Assembly (NCBI GenBank): GCA_020634115.1
Contig: JACKCH010000012.1
Coordinates: 310,001-374,000, forward strand
From: Anaerolineaceae bacterium
GTDB taxonomy: Bacteria > Chloroflexota > Anaerolineae > Aggregatilineales > Phototrophicaceae
DNA length: 64,000 nucleotides
Direction of reading: 5' to 3'
Positions 26,315-34,998 of the stretch are shown here, in pieces. How positions within the stretch are numbered: position 1 is the first letter of the stretch; every line of letters begins with the position of its first letter. The notes beneath the pieces were generated by a model. The model was not told where the DNA came from. It was given only the letters and a program-made list of their open reading frames with translations, and searched no databases. The position numbers and the translations under genes are program-made.

Positions 26315-28533
26315 CTCAGTCTCTTTCTCCTCTGTTGCGCCCGGCTCAATATGAAGTTCTAAGTTACCGCTCAGGCAAGATGGCTATTTTAGGCGTCCCT
26401 GGTAGTGGTAAAACGACTACTTTAGCCCATCTGGCAGCGAATTTATTGGATAAGCGGTTGTCTAAACGGGATTTTCAGCGGGATCGTGAAATTCTTGTTG
26501 TGACCCTGACGAATGCCGCTGTGCTGAGTTTTGAGAAGAAGTTTCTGGACTCTCTTCGTATGCGTGGAATCAATCCTGATGGCGGTGGTTATCGCATTCG
26601 GACGCTGCACGGTCTTTCTCACGATATTGTTCGAGAGAAGTCCTCTATGCTTGCGCTGCCTGATAATTTCTTTATTCTGGATAGCCAAGCGCATACCCGG
26701 ATAATTCGGCATTTGGTCAAGGAATCTCTTCGCAATGATGACATCTGGGTAGATGACTATCTTGACCATACAACCAGACGAAAAGTCTCCCCAAAAACAT
26801 GGTGGCAACATGCAACTACACTGAGTATACGCTTTATTCATCACTGTAAGGATCAGATGCTTTCGCCTGGTGATTTGATGGCGGAAATAGGAGAAACTGC
26901 GCCTGCATTGTTGCGCTTCAATGTTCGTGTGTATGCTGACTATCAGCGGGCTTTAATGTATCAAGGTGCTGTGGATTTTGATGATTTGGTGATGTACGCG
27001 CTGAGCTATTTGCGTGAAAACCCACAGGATGCGTCGCGATTGATTGATCGCTGGCCGTACATTCTTGAGGATGAAGCACAAGACAGCAGTGCAATCCAGG
27101 AACAGTTATTGCGCGTTTTATCATCAAAAAGTGGCAATTGGGTTCGTGCGGGTGATCTTAATCAGGCGATCTATTCTTCGTTTACGACTGCGAATCCTGT
27201 CTATCTGTCGCAGTTCATAAACGAAACCGATGTCGTGGCGGTTCGGCTGGAGCAGTCCGGGCGGTTTGGGTATCCTATTGCGGATGTGGCGAATGCTTTG
27301 CAGCGGTGGACGGTGGATTACCACCCTACCCCACAGGTGCGAAGTGCCTTTGATTCGTTGCAAATCGAGTCAGTGCTGCCTGGCGATATACAGCGAATTC
27401 CACCGTTGGATCAGATGGCGATTCATATTCATTATGCGCCTGGTGTGCTGGTGAGTCCGAATGAGGAATTGCGATTGGTAGTCCAAAGTCTGGAACGCTG
27501 GCTGCCAGATAATTATGATAAGACAGTTGCAATATTGGTGCCGGATAATGCCAGAGGATTCCCGGTAGTAAAAGCGTTACAGCCGCGAGGTATCCCCTAT
27601 GAAGAGTTGCTTCGCAGCACGACTTCTGCTCGTATGATCGTGAACACATTGTGTATCACATTAGAGTATTTAGCTTACCCAGGGGATAGCGCACGGCTGC
27701 GTCGGCTATATTATGAGGTGTTCTGTGTTTTGGGCAGGTTGAATGAAACTGATATGATCCGCCGGTTAGGCCAATATATCTCCCACAAGATGCCCGAAAT
27801 GTTGTTTTATCCGGCGGATATGACGGATTCTGCGGATGATATGCCATCGGATCTAAGCGTGGTCTTGTTTCAGTTTCGCGAGTTTGTTCGGCTATGTTTT
27901 GAGACGCTATCCTATCCCATAGAAGGGATGATTGTTGTTTTAGGCCGTATATTGTTCCATGATCCGGTTAATATTGATTTCTGTTATCATCTTGGCCGTG
28001 TCTTATCCTCAGTAGCAACGACTAATGATTTGTCAGACCTCCCTCAGCTTGTGGATGAATTACGAGTGATTGGGCAGCAACAGCGCGATTTCTTCGCTAT
28101 GCGGAACTTACGGGTTGGGTATGCGCCCCGCCCTGGTGTAGTGACGGTTAGTACGATGCACATGGCAAAAGGGTTAGAATGGGATCGGGTGTATGTGTTG
28201 GGGGTAAATGATCTTGCTTTTCCGTCTCCAGGTTCCGGGAAGTTAAATCCGGGCAGTCGTTGGTATATCAGAGACGGTCTTGATCTGGAAGCAGAGTTGA
28301 TTGCGCAATTACAGGGCGTTTTAGCGGGTAATTATGTCGAGGGGGATGCTACTGAGTCTGCCTATATGGATTATGTGATGGAGCGGTTACGGTTGTTGTA
28401 TGTGGCGTTTACACGCGCTCGTCAAGCCATGATCGTGCTGTGGAGCGCACCGAATACTCACGGCGCAGTGGGTCCTGCTCTGCCGTTGCAGTTGTTGTGG
28501 GAGTATTTGTCCGGGGTGTTTTCTTTCAAGTGA
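26311..28533 (+). CDS. UvrD/PcrA-like superfamily 1 DNA helicase
   Basis: 740 residues with a full set of SF1A motifs: Q-motif LLRPAQYEVL, Walker A GVPGSGKTT (28-36), motif II LEDEAQDSS (DEAQD 254-258), motif III GDLNQAIYSSF (about 280), motif V STMHMAKGLEWDRVYVLG (about 613) and motif VI LLYVAFTRAR (about 694). It should be a 3'-5' translocating ATPase. It ends shortly after motif VI and lacks the nuclease domain of AddA/RecB and the Tudor-like tail of UvrD/PcrA. ATG overlaps the stop of the degenerate helicase gene (ATGA), so the two products probably form a complex. Confidence 0.9.
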   Translation: MTQSLSPLLRPAQYEVLSYRSGKMAILGVPGSGKTTTLAHLAANLLDKRLSKRDFQRDREILVVTLTNAAVLSFEKKFLDSLRMRGINPDGGGYRIRTLHGLSHDIVREKSSMLALPDNFFILDSQAHTRIIRHLVKESLRNDDIWVDDYLDHTTRRKVSPKTWWQHATTLSIRFIHHCKDQMLSPGDLMAEIGETAPALLRFNVRVYADYQRALMYQGAVDFDDLVMYALSYLRENPQDASRLIDRWPYILEDEAQDSSAIQEQLLRVLSSKSGNWVRAGDLNQAIYSSFTTANPVYLSQFINETDVVAVRLEQSGRFGYPIADVANALQRWTVDYHPTPQVRSAFDSLQIESVLPGDIQRIPPLDQMAIHIHYAPGVLVSPNEELRLVVQSLERWLPDNYDKTVAILVPDNARGFPVVKALQPRGIPYEELLRSTTSARMIVNTLCITLEYLAYPGDSARLRRLYYEVFCVLGRLNETDMIRRLGQYISHKMPEMLFYPADMTDSADDMPSDLSVVLFQFREFVRLCFETLSYPIEGMIVVLGRILFHDPVNIDFCYHLGRVLSSVATTNDLSDLPQLVDELRVIGQQQRDFFAMRNLRVGYAPRPGVVTVSTMHMAKGLEWDRVYVLGVNDLAFPSPGSGKLNPGSRWYIRDGLDLEAELIAQLQGVLAGNYVEGDATESAYMDYVMERLRLLYVAFTRARQAMIVLWSAPNTHGAVGPALPLQLLWEYLSGVFSFK

Positions 28534-28540
28534 TGGGTTA

Positions 28541-28620
28541 AACAGAGAACGCCTGCGTTTTCACCTTAGGGTGTTTTAGTTTTGGTTGGATTTTTTAAAG
28601 CGCAGGCGTTCTCTGTTTTT
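28541..28620 (+). terminator. Long-stem terminator or cruciform after the helicase operon
   Basis: A perfect 17-bp inverted repeat (28541-28557 with 28601-28617) is separated by 43 nt that contain a second small hairpin (CACC-TTAG-GGTG, 28562-28573). The right arm ends in a T run. It starts 7 bases after the helicase stop. The long stem and structured loop are unusual for a simple terminator. Confidence 0.7.
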
Positions 28621-28654
28621 GTTTGGGGTTACTGACTATGCGAAAGAGGTTTAA

Positions 28655-29272
28655 GTGACACAATCGGATGGCATATATCTTATTCCTTCGGGTATTCACC
28701 GGACAGAGTTGACTATCGTTAATTCACGCTTTATTACCACAATTGGCATGGTCGTGTCCGTTGATGAGATGAAGGTTTTTTTAGCCAATATTCGATCTGA
28801 AATGCCTACTGCTTCTCATCATGTTTATGCCTTTCGGGTGGGTTATGGGAACAGCGTTATCGAGGGGATGAGCGATGCCGGTGAACCATCCGGGACAGCC
28901 GGGCCACCGACGCTGGCCGTCCTGCGGGGAACCAAAATTGGTGACATTATCATTGTCACGACACGTTTTTTTGGGGGAACTAAGCTCGGTACGGGCGGCC
29001 TGGTACGCGCTTATACAGAATCGGCTCAGACAGGGCTGGCGAGCCTGAAGACAAAACCTAAGATACCCACAATTACTTTAGGTATCGAAGTGCCTTATTC
29101 ACTCTATGAGAGCGCGAAACGGTTAGTTCTAGCGCACTCTGGCGAGGTAGCCGATGAAACTTTTGCGGGTGAAGTGACGATTATCGCCATTTTCCCGCTT
29201 CATGAGCAAGCTGGTTTCACACAGGATTTGGCCGAACTGTCAGCCGGAAAGCTAATTCCGGTTATTTTGTAG
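28655..29272 (+). CDS. YigZ/IMPACT family protein
   Basis: 205 residues. The N-terminal UPF0029 domain contains VNSRFITTI, ASHHVYAFRVG, the hallmark SDAGEPSGTAGPP and TTRFFGGTKLGTGGLVRAY; a small C-terminal domain (about 135-205) follows. Relatives include E. coli YigZ and eukaryotic IMPACT, which affects Gcn2 signalling; the bacterial role is not settled. The start is GTG 28655 with AGAGG at 28645-28649. It stands alone between a terminator and a convergent TPR gene. Confidence 0.92.
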   Translation: MTQSDGIYLIPSGIHRTELTIVNSRFITTIGMVVSVDEMKVFLANIRSEMPTASHHVYAFRVGYGNSVIEGMSDAGEPSGTAGPPTLAVLRGTKIGDIIIVTTRFFGGTKLGTGGLVRAYTESAQTGLASLKTKPKIPTITLGIEVPYSLYESAKRLVLAHSGEVADETFAGEVTIIAIFPLHEQAGFTQDLAELSAGKLIPVIL

Positions 29273-29297
29273 TGTTTTTTGACTATGCGAAACCGTC

Positions 29298-31361
29298 CTA
29301 CCCGATAGATTTGGCAATATAGGCGCGCACATCAACCAGCGCAGGGTCATGAGGCGCAATCGCCTCGGCTCTGAGCAGAAACTCTTTTGCCATCTCATCC
29401 TGCCCATCCTCAAACAAACAGCGACCAGCCAGCGCCAGTAGCGGAACATCAGTCGGGTGCGCGGTCAAACCCTTATTAAGATAACGCATCGCCAAAGCTC
29501 GCTCATCAGAGCGCCACAGCGTTGCAGCCAACAATTCCAATATGCCGGGATGTTCAGGGATGCGTTTCTGTCCATCTAACAGCACTTCCAACGCATCGTC
29601 CGTTTCGTTCCACTTAATGTAGGCCCGTGCCAGCAAAACATATCCTTCAGCCAATGCCGGTGCTTTTCCCAGGGATTCTTCCAGGAAATCAACATCTTCA
29701 GCCTTGAGGGATGCATTTGCATTGACCAATGCCGCCAGTTCAGCCAGTTTCACCTCAAAGTCCGGGTCATCCGCCGTCAAGCTCAATCGGTCTATATCGG
29801 CCTGATGCGCCTCATCATCGGTCAGTTTACGCGCTTTTCCCAGCACATACCGCGCCTCGTCATACTGTTCATCTGTCAGCAGCAATGCGCCAAGATTGCG
29901 CAATACATCAAAACGATCCGGCAGTTGACTGGTCGCCTTCCGCATAATCTGAATGGCAGGTGCCACGTCAGAGAGACCACTCAAAGACTGAATAATCTGC
30001 TGCACATAGCTGCCATCTTTATCCGCATTCACAACACGCTCAAAATCGCCCCACAGCGCCTCGTAATCTTCGAGATCAATCAATTGTGCAATCAGTGCGC
30101 GCAGCACGTCAAGATCGTCACCATCCTTTAACACTTCACGATAGGCAGCAACAATCTCCCGTGCCAATACCTCTTCCGGTTTAATAGTATCCGGATCAAC
30201 CAGTATGACATCCTCTACAAAGACCCGGCCAGAAACTGATTCCTGTTCAAAACCAATCTCAAGCGGAACCCCTGCAGCATCTAACAGACTCAGTAGCTCG
30301 GCATATTCCAGATAAAAGGACTTCGAAACATCCAGCGAATCAATACCGCGCTGATACGCATCTACCGCCTCAGAGAAATAGCGATTATCACGATAAAGCC
30401 GCCCGAGATTCAGCCAGAAGAGTTCTTCTGTCTCAAACTTCCCGGCGACATTCTCCAAAAGCTCAGAGCCTCGTTTTAAGCTATCTATTCTGGATACTGC
30501 GCGGCATAAGAAAATATACGGAAACATCGAATCGCCAAAATCGGTGACAACATCACCTACAAGAGAAAATATACCTTCATCAAGCGGGCTAAAAACTGGA
30601 GAAAGCCCACGTGCTAACGTTCTGGGGGCCAGCCAGTCACCAAATTCGTTTCCAATCGCGCTACAGGCATCAAAAAGCGCTTTATAATCCACCTTTGCCT
30701 TTTCAACCGGCCATATCTGTCCCCATAAGCCAAGAAGCAAACGAACCTCATAGGTGGCTATCTGTTCAAGCACCTGCTTGAGATAACTCTCTTTCCACTC
30801 AGCAACCTGATACGCCCTCCGCGCTGTATCCTGCTCGCCGATATCCAGGAATTCGACGATTTCCTCTACAGCCTTTGGCAAACCGGCAACCAACTCACTG
30901 AATTGACTGGCCTTATAGGTGAACGTCTTCAAGTCATCGGGTTCAACGACCTGGTCGTTCTCCACTTCCAGAGTCAACACCCACGAGCCGTCAACACCTT
31001 TCAGTCCACCCCACACCGCAACATTCTCATTCAGGTCATCCAGCCCCCAATCATCCACTTCAAACTGCGATAGATCGGGAGACCAAGCATAGTCACTTGG
31101 CTCACCTTCCAGGCGAGCAAATAAACGATATACAGTTATGTCATTTGACCAGTCTTCCAGCAGAAATCCCAATACGGTCATCAACCCCATAGCAACCATA
31201 GGCTGTCTATCACTCAAAATCGGCCACAGTCCAATACGCCATTGCGGGCCACCAACATCCAAAGCGTTCGCCAGATCAGTTATTGAGCCAAAGAGAGCGG
31301 ATTCCAGTCTGCTACCGCTACTGACCTTCTTATTCATTAATTTCTCTGCTAGGTCACGCAT
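29298..31361 (-). CDS. Large TPR-repeat protein
   Basis: About 687 residues, acidic and soluble. The N-terminal 250 residues are of unknown fold; the rest is tetratricopeptide-like (LNLGRLYRDNRYFSEAVDAY; LARAYIKWNETDDALEVL; YLNKGLTAHPTDVPLLALAG). I place the start at ATG 31361, because AAGGTGAGG lies just upstream; the frame is open to a TTG at 31376 that would overlap this ribosome binding site. Transcribed in the same direction as the response regulator gene upstream (92-base gap). Probable scaffold; function unknown. Confidence 0.78.
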   Translation of the reverse strand: MRDLAEKLMNKKVSSGSRLESALFGSITDLANALDVGGPQWRIGLWPILSDRQPMVAMGLMTVLGFLLEDWSNDITVYRLFARLEGEPSDYAWSPDLSQFEVDDWGLDDLNENVAVWGGLKGVDGSWVLTLEVENDQVVEPDDLKTFTYKASQFSELVAGLPKAVEEIVEFLDIGEQDTARRAYQVAEWKESYLKQVLEQIATYEVRLLLGLWGQIWPVEKAKVDYKALFDACSAIGNEFGDWLAPRTLARGLSPVFSPLDEGIFSLVGDVVTDFGDSMFPYIFLCRAVSRIDSLKRGSELLENVAGKFETEELFWLNLGRLYRDNRYFSEAVDAYQRGIDSLDVSKSFYLEYAELLSLLDAAGVPLEIGFEQESVSGRVFVEDVILVDPDTIKPEEVLAREIVAAYREVLKDGDDLDVLRALIAQLIDLEDYEALWGDFERVVNADKDGSYVQQIIQSLSGLSDVAPAIQIMRKATSQLPDRFDVLRNLGALLLTDEQYDEARYVLGKARKLTDDEAHQADIDRLSLTADDPDFEVKLAELAALVNANASLKAEDVDFLEESLGKAPALAEGYVLLARAYIKWNETDDALEVLLDGQKRIPEHPGILELLAATLWRSDERALAMRYLNKGLTAHPTDVPLLALAGRCLFEDGQDEMAKEFLLRAEAIAPHDPALVDVRAYIAKSIG

Positions 31362-31452
31362 TGCCTCACCTTTCAAAAAACAAGCCCTACAACAGAATGC
31401 AGAGCCAGACTATACCACCGACTGCAAAAGTGGTCAGGTTTCGGTACCGGAA

Positions 31453-31812
31453 TTATAATTTGCGGTATTCGTTAATCAAATTCACTACATCCTGAACAGC
31501 AACCGGTTTCTGGATGTAGCCGTTACAACCGGCCTCTGTATAATGACGCGCATAGATATTATCATAAGATGTAATCGCGATGATCGGGGCTGCCACTCCC
31601 CTACTACGTAGCTTGCGTGTTAATTCCAGCCCGTCGATCTGGTCATCCCCTAGGTGCATATCAATAATAATTAAATCCACCGGAACTGTATCAATCTCAA
31701 CCAGCGCCACCATCGGATTACGGTATGTAACCAACTCATCCTGATTCATGTTGCAGATGCGCCCTAGCAAAGCAATATTAGCCGCATCGTCCTCCACGTA
31801 AGCAATACGCAT
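31453..31812 (-). CDS. Single-domain response regulator (CheY-like)
   Basis: 119 residues, receiver domain only. Acidic cluster E7-D8-D9, phosphoacceptor D51 (LIIIDMHLG), T81 and K102 are all in place. There is no output domain, so it acts through protein contacts or as a phosphorelay intermediate. No kinase gene is adjacent; three orphan kinases occur elsewhere in the window. Confidence 0.92.
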   Translation of the reverse strand: MRIAYVEDDAANIALLGRICNMNQDELVTYRNPMVALVEIDTVPVDLIIIDMHLGDDQIDGLELTRKLRSRGVAAPIIAITSYDNIYARHYTEAGCNGYIQKPVAVQDVVNLINEYRKL

Positions 31813-31902
31813 AAAGCGATAACCTCACGACCAAGTAACAAAGATCAGTACTATATCATAGAGTCCCTTTACATCGTATAGGGTTTTGGAAAGCATATAT
31901 TA

Positions 31903-31947
31903 CTAAAAACAAAATGTCTGGTATCCGCGCTGCGAACACCAGACATT
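31903..31947 (-). terminator. Terminator after the SH3-repeat gene
   Basis: A 10-bp inverted repeat (AATGTCTGGT, 31913-31922, with 31938-31947) has a 15-nt loop. On the minus strand it is followed by TTTGTTTTTAG. It is 30 bases past the stop of the SH3-repeat gene. Confidence 0.75.
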
Positions 31948-31977
31948 CGACTCATTTCAACTTCCTGACGGAGTAGA

Positions 31978-33507
31978 TTAGCCTACAACTGGAATCAGGC
32001 TCGTATCGCCTTGCAAAATCACCTGATTGGCGAGAACCCAACCAAAGCCCAATGTCGTATTCAGTTGCACCCAGGTAAAATCAGCGGTACGAGCAACTAC
32101 CGCAACTTCTGCCGGGGCAGGCACTGTGCCAATGGCACCAAAATTCGTTCCAGGCGCGGCATAAATCGTCACAGGCGCTGAGATGATAGCTGTCGGGGTT
32201 GATAACACGCCCGCTGCGTTCCGAATTACGGGAACGGCCTGAATGCTACCCCGGAAAACAGCATACTCATCATTCACCCAGGCCTGGCCGAATGGTCCCG
32301 TCACCAGCATCCACACACCATCTGAAGCGATACCAATCACAGGAAGTTCGGTACCGCCTGAAAACGTTGCTACCACCGTGTACTGAACGCCAGGGCCACT
32401 GCGTCCATTCAGGAACGGGGTATTCACAACCACATGAGGCGTATCCATTGTCAGGCTTCCCGGAACTGTTGTGGTAGCTGACGTGGTTCCGGTTCCTGCC
32501 GTTGTAGCAGTCGTTACTCCAGTATTTACAGGCGCAGACCCAACCAGGGACAGATCAATTAAGTCCGTCACTGTCCCAGTGCGATGAGTCACAGCGTCCG
32601 CAGGTACCCATCCACGTAAGCCATCGGCCAGTTCTAGCTGTAAGAACTTACCATCCTGACTCGCGCCAACCAGAAAACCTTCCCGTCCTGAAGTCAGATT
32701 GGGCATGTTGGTGCCGCTCCCCCCAGGCGTATCGGTCATCTGAACAACTTGAGCGATCACGATCTGCACATCGCCGGATACTCGTGATAACCGCAGGGTC
32801 ACTTTTGGTGCTTCAATCCACCCAGTGCCAATTCCTGCCACAGCAATCGCGAACCAATCTACGTTATTACCATCCCGCGAAGAACCAACCAGTGCATAAT
32901 CTGTTGCATTGGTTTCATCGCGATAAATCGTTCCCAGTGAAGAAGCGCCATCCATCGGCTGCGTACGGACATTAACGGCTTCAACTTCCAGCTTCACCCT
33001 GAAACGTTCACCTGGCACAACAATAGTCGGAGTCGCAAATTCCCCAAAGGTTAGTTCAACACCAGCACCGCCACCCTGTCCAGACGAAGCAACAACGGGT
33101 GCGCCACCCCCACCGCCCTGCCCTGGCAGGCTTACAGTTGCTGCTGTACTCGCAGCAGCAGCAATATCTGAAAGCCGGATTGTCGGCACTCGTTCAAAGT
33201 TTCCGCGCGGAATTGTAAATTCCGAATTCACCCAGGCCACACCCACCGGGGTCGAAACCTGAAACCAAACGTTATCCGATGCACGCCCCAGAACCGGCAG
33301 TTCTGTCCCACCTACTAACGTAATCAACACGGCATACTGCACACCTGGTCCAACGCGGGCATTTAGAAAACTCGCATTTACAACCAGACGAGGCGCTGTA
33401 AACTGCACTTGCTGGGCCGGAGGAGATGCGACTACCGTCTGCCCAAACACCCCCACAACAACTGAGAGCAATAACAGCAGCGAAAAAAGTTTAGCTTGTT
33501 GTTTCAT
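31978..33507 (-). CDS. Secreted protein with multiple bacterial SH3 domains
   Basis: 509 residues. Signal peptide about 1-27 (LFSLLLLLSVVVGVFGQTVVAS). Then four or five SH3_3-type repeats. Two of them begin almost identically: FLNARVGPGVQYAVLITLVG at about 48 and FLNGRSGPGVQYTVVATFSG at about 365. Gly/Ser/Thr-rich linkers separate the repeats. SH3_3 domains typically bind cell wall or glycans. No catalytic domain. AGGAGAAA precedes the ATG. A second SH3 protein and an SH3-containing L,D-transpeptidase are nearby, pointing to envelope work. Confidence 0.85.
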   Translation of the reverse strand: MKQQAKLFSLLLLLSVVVGVFGQTVVASPPAQQVQFTAPRLVVNASFLNARVGPGVQYAVLITLVGGTELPVLGRASDNVWFQVSTPVGVAWVNSEFTIPRGNFERVPTIRLSDIAAAASTAATVSLPGQGGGGGAPVVASSGQGGGAGVELTFGEFATPTIVVPGERFRVKLEVEAVNVRTQPMDGASSLGTIYRDETNATDYALVGSSRDGNNVDWFAIAVAGIGTGWIEAPKVTLRLSRVSGDVQIVIAQVVQMTDTPGGSGTNMPNLTSGREGFLVGASQDGKFLQLELADGLRGWVPADAVTHRTGTVTDLIDLSLVGSAPVNTGVTTATTAGTGTTSATTTVPGSLTMDTPHVVVNTPFLNGRSGPGVQYTVVATFSGGTELPVIGIASDGVWMLVTGPFGQAWVNDEYAVFRGSIQAVPVIRNAAGVLSTPTAIISAPVTIYAAPGTNFGAIGTVPAPAEVAVVARTADFTWVQLNTTLGFGWVLANQVILQGDTSLIPVVG

Positions 33508-33801
33508 TGCATATTTCTCCTGTTATTAGCCTGTCTCAACATTTACGGGCAATCACCCCATAAAATAGGCAGGCTGCCATGACCGTAAACTAAGTATAAA
33601 GTGAAAAGGCGAATTATGCCCATTTTTGCTCACATATAAAGGAGTATAAAGCGATACTGAAGATCACGCAATCCAGGTAGAGATGGAAAATAGTCCCGAT
33701 TCCGTCAGGTAGTCGCAAGCCAACCGTACAGCCACTCAGTTCTCAGACACCATAGAATATTAACAAACACACGATACCCAAAAATTGAGGATGAAACCCA
33801 C

Positions 33802-34881
33802 ATGGCACAACTCCGGCACAGCAGCATCATGCTTACCATCTTATTGAGCATCGCACTTCCCAGCATTTCCGCGTCTGACTGTCAGCCACAAGAGGTGCCC
33901 TGTCTGGAAACCCTCTCACGCCCCCAATATGGTCTTTCAGAGGCAGAAATCGCGCTTTATCCTGAACCGAATGTCCAAGCACTCACCATTAACAACAATC
34001 TGCTTTATGATAGGGCCTACCAGCAGATTATCAGCAATGATCCTCTAATCATTTATGATGCGCCCAATGGAAATGCCACAGGCACATTAGACGCCGGGTT
34101 CGACTTCCTGACCACACTCCGCAACCAGGATGGCTGGACAGAAATCAACACCGATCAATGGGTACACTCTGAACAACTTGGCCCAATGGGAGCAAGCGTT
34201 TCCCACTTCACAGGCGTGCTGCTGCCCGAAACCCCACTCCCTTACCCGATGGCATGGCTGCTGGTTAATCTCTATCCCAGCACAGCGCCCGGCGAAGACC
34301 CGGATAGTTCATTGGGCTTATTACCCCGTTATACCCGTGTCAACATCTATTCCAGTGTCGAAATGGACGGTTACAACTGGTATCAGGTTGGCGTTGACCG
34401 GTGGGTGCATCAGTTCCACGTCGCCAAAATTGAGCCAATCCAGCGACCAGAGACGGTAGACACCGACCACTGGATCAGTATTGATCTCTACGAACAAATC
34501 GCTATCGCTTATGAAGGTGATACGCCCGTATTCGCCACGCTAGTCTCTTCGGGTCTGGAACGCTGGCCGACACAGGAAGGGTTGTTCCATGTTTATTTCC
34601 GCCGGACTCGTAAAAACATGAGCGGTGGGACACCAGGCGATGATTTCTATTTTCTGGAAGAAGTTCCCTGGACAATGTTCTTTGACGAAGGCCGCGCCTT
34701 GCATGGCGCATACTGGCATGACGGTTTTGGCTACCGCCGCAGTCATGGCTGTGTCAATCTGTCTATCACTGATGCACACTGGCTCTACCAATGGGTTGCG
34801 GAAGAAATGGACAGCCTATCTTCCGCAGAACAGGAAACTGGCCCAGCAGTATACGTCTACAGCAGCGGTCAATACAACTAA
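33802..34881 (+). CDS. L,D-transpeptidase (YkuD) with SH3-like N-terminal region
   Basis: 359 residues. A signal peptide covers about 1-24. The middle (about 75-220) has SH3-like repeats with TLDAGFDFLTTL and WVHQFHV. The C-terminal YkuD domain (about 225-350) begins WISIDLYEQIAIAYEGDTPV and contains the catalytic signature YRRSHGCVNLS, with the active Cys in HGCVNL. It should cross-link peptidoglycan stems or attach proteins to them outside the membrane. GAGGAT precedes the ATG. A terminator follows at 34906. The 294-base gap upstream, shared with the divergent SH3 gene, shows no strong promoter to me. Confidence 0.92.
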   Translation: MAQLRHSSIMLTILLSIALPSISASDCQPQEVPCLETLSRPQYGLSEAEIALYPEPNVQALTINNNLLYDRAYQQIISNDPLIIYDAPNGNATGTLDAGFDFLTTLRNQDGWTEINTDQWVHSEQLGPMGASVSHFTGVLLPETPLPYPMAWLLVNLYPSTAPGEDPDSSLGLLPRYTRVNIYSSVEMDGYNWYQVGVDRWVHQFHVAKIEPIQRPETVDTDHWISIDLYEQIAIAYEGDTPVFATLVSSGLERWPTQEGLFHVYFRRTRKNMSGGTPGDDFYFLEEVPWTMFFDEGRALHGAYWHDGFGYRRSHGCVNLSITDAHWLYQWVAEEMDSLSSAEQETGPAVYVYSSGQYN

Positions 34882-34905
34882 CGCCAAAACCCGTTCAGAT
34901 CAGAT

Positions 34906-34941
34906 AACAGATCACCCTGCCGATGGTGATCTGTTGTTTTT
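34906..34941 (+). terminator. Terminator after the L,D-transpeptidase gene
   Basis: An 11-bp perfect inverted repeat (AACAGATCACC, 34906-34916, with 34925-34935) with an 8-nt loop, followed by TGTTTTTA. Confidence 0.85.
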
Positions 34942-34970
34942 ACCTCAACTATTTGCTCGATTTTCCACCG

Positions 34971-34998
34971 TTGCGTCCTCAAAAAACCACGCTATGAT
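34971..34998 (+). promoter_or_regulatory. Putative promoter of hisZ-hisG
   Basis: TTGCGT (34971-34976) and TATGAT (34993-34998) with 16-nt spacing. The -10 overlaps the two ATG codons at 34994 and 34997, which argues that translation starts further downstream if this promoter is used. Confidence 0.4.

Noticed and set aside
22853..28533. Possible genomic island inserted at tRNA-Arg
   Set aside because: The helicase operon follows a tRNA gene, but I found no integrase, no duplicated tRNA 3' end downstream and no obvious shift in composition.
33508..33801. Regulatory RNA in the gap between the divergent SH3 and L,D-transpeptidase genes
   Set aside because: Near 300 bases, but I see only weak promoter-like words and no stable long hairpin.
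34625..34993. N-terminal extension of hisZ
   Set aside because: The extension overlaps the L,D-transpeptidase gene and crosses a strong terminator, so it cannot be part of the hisZ product.
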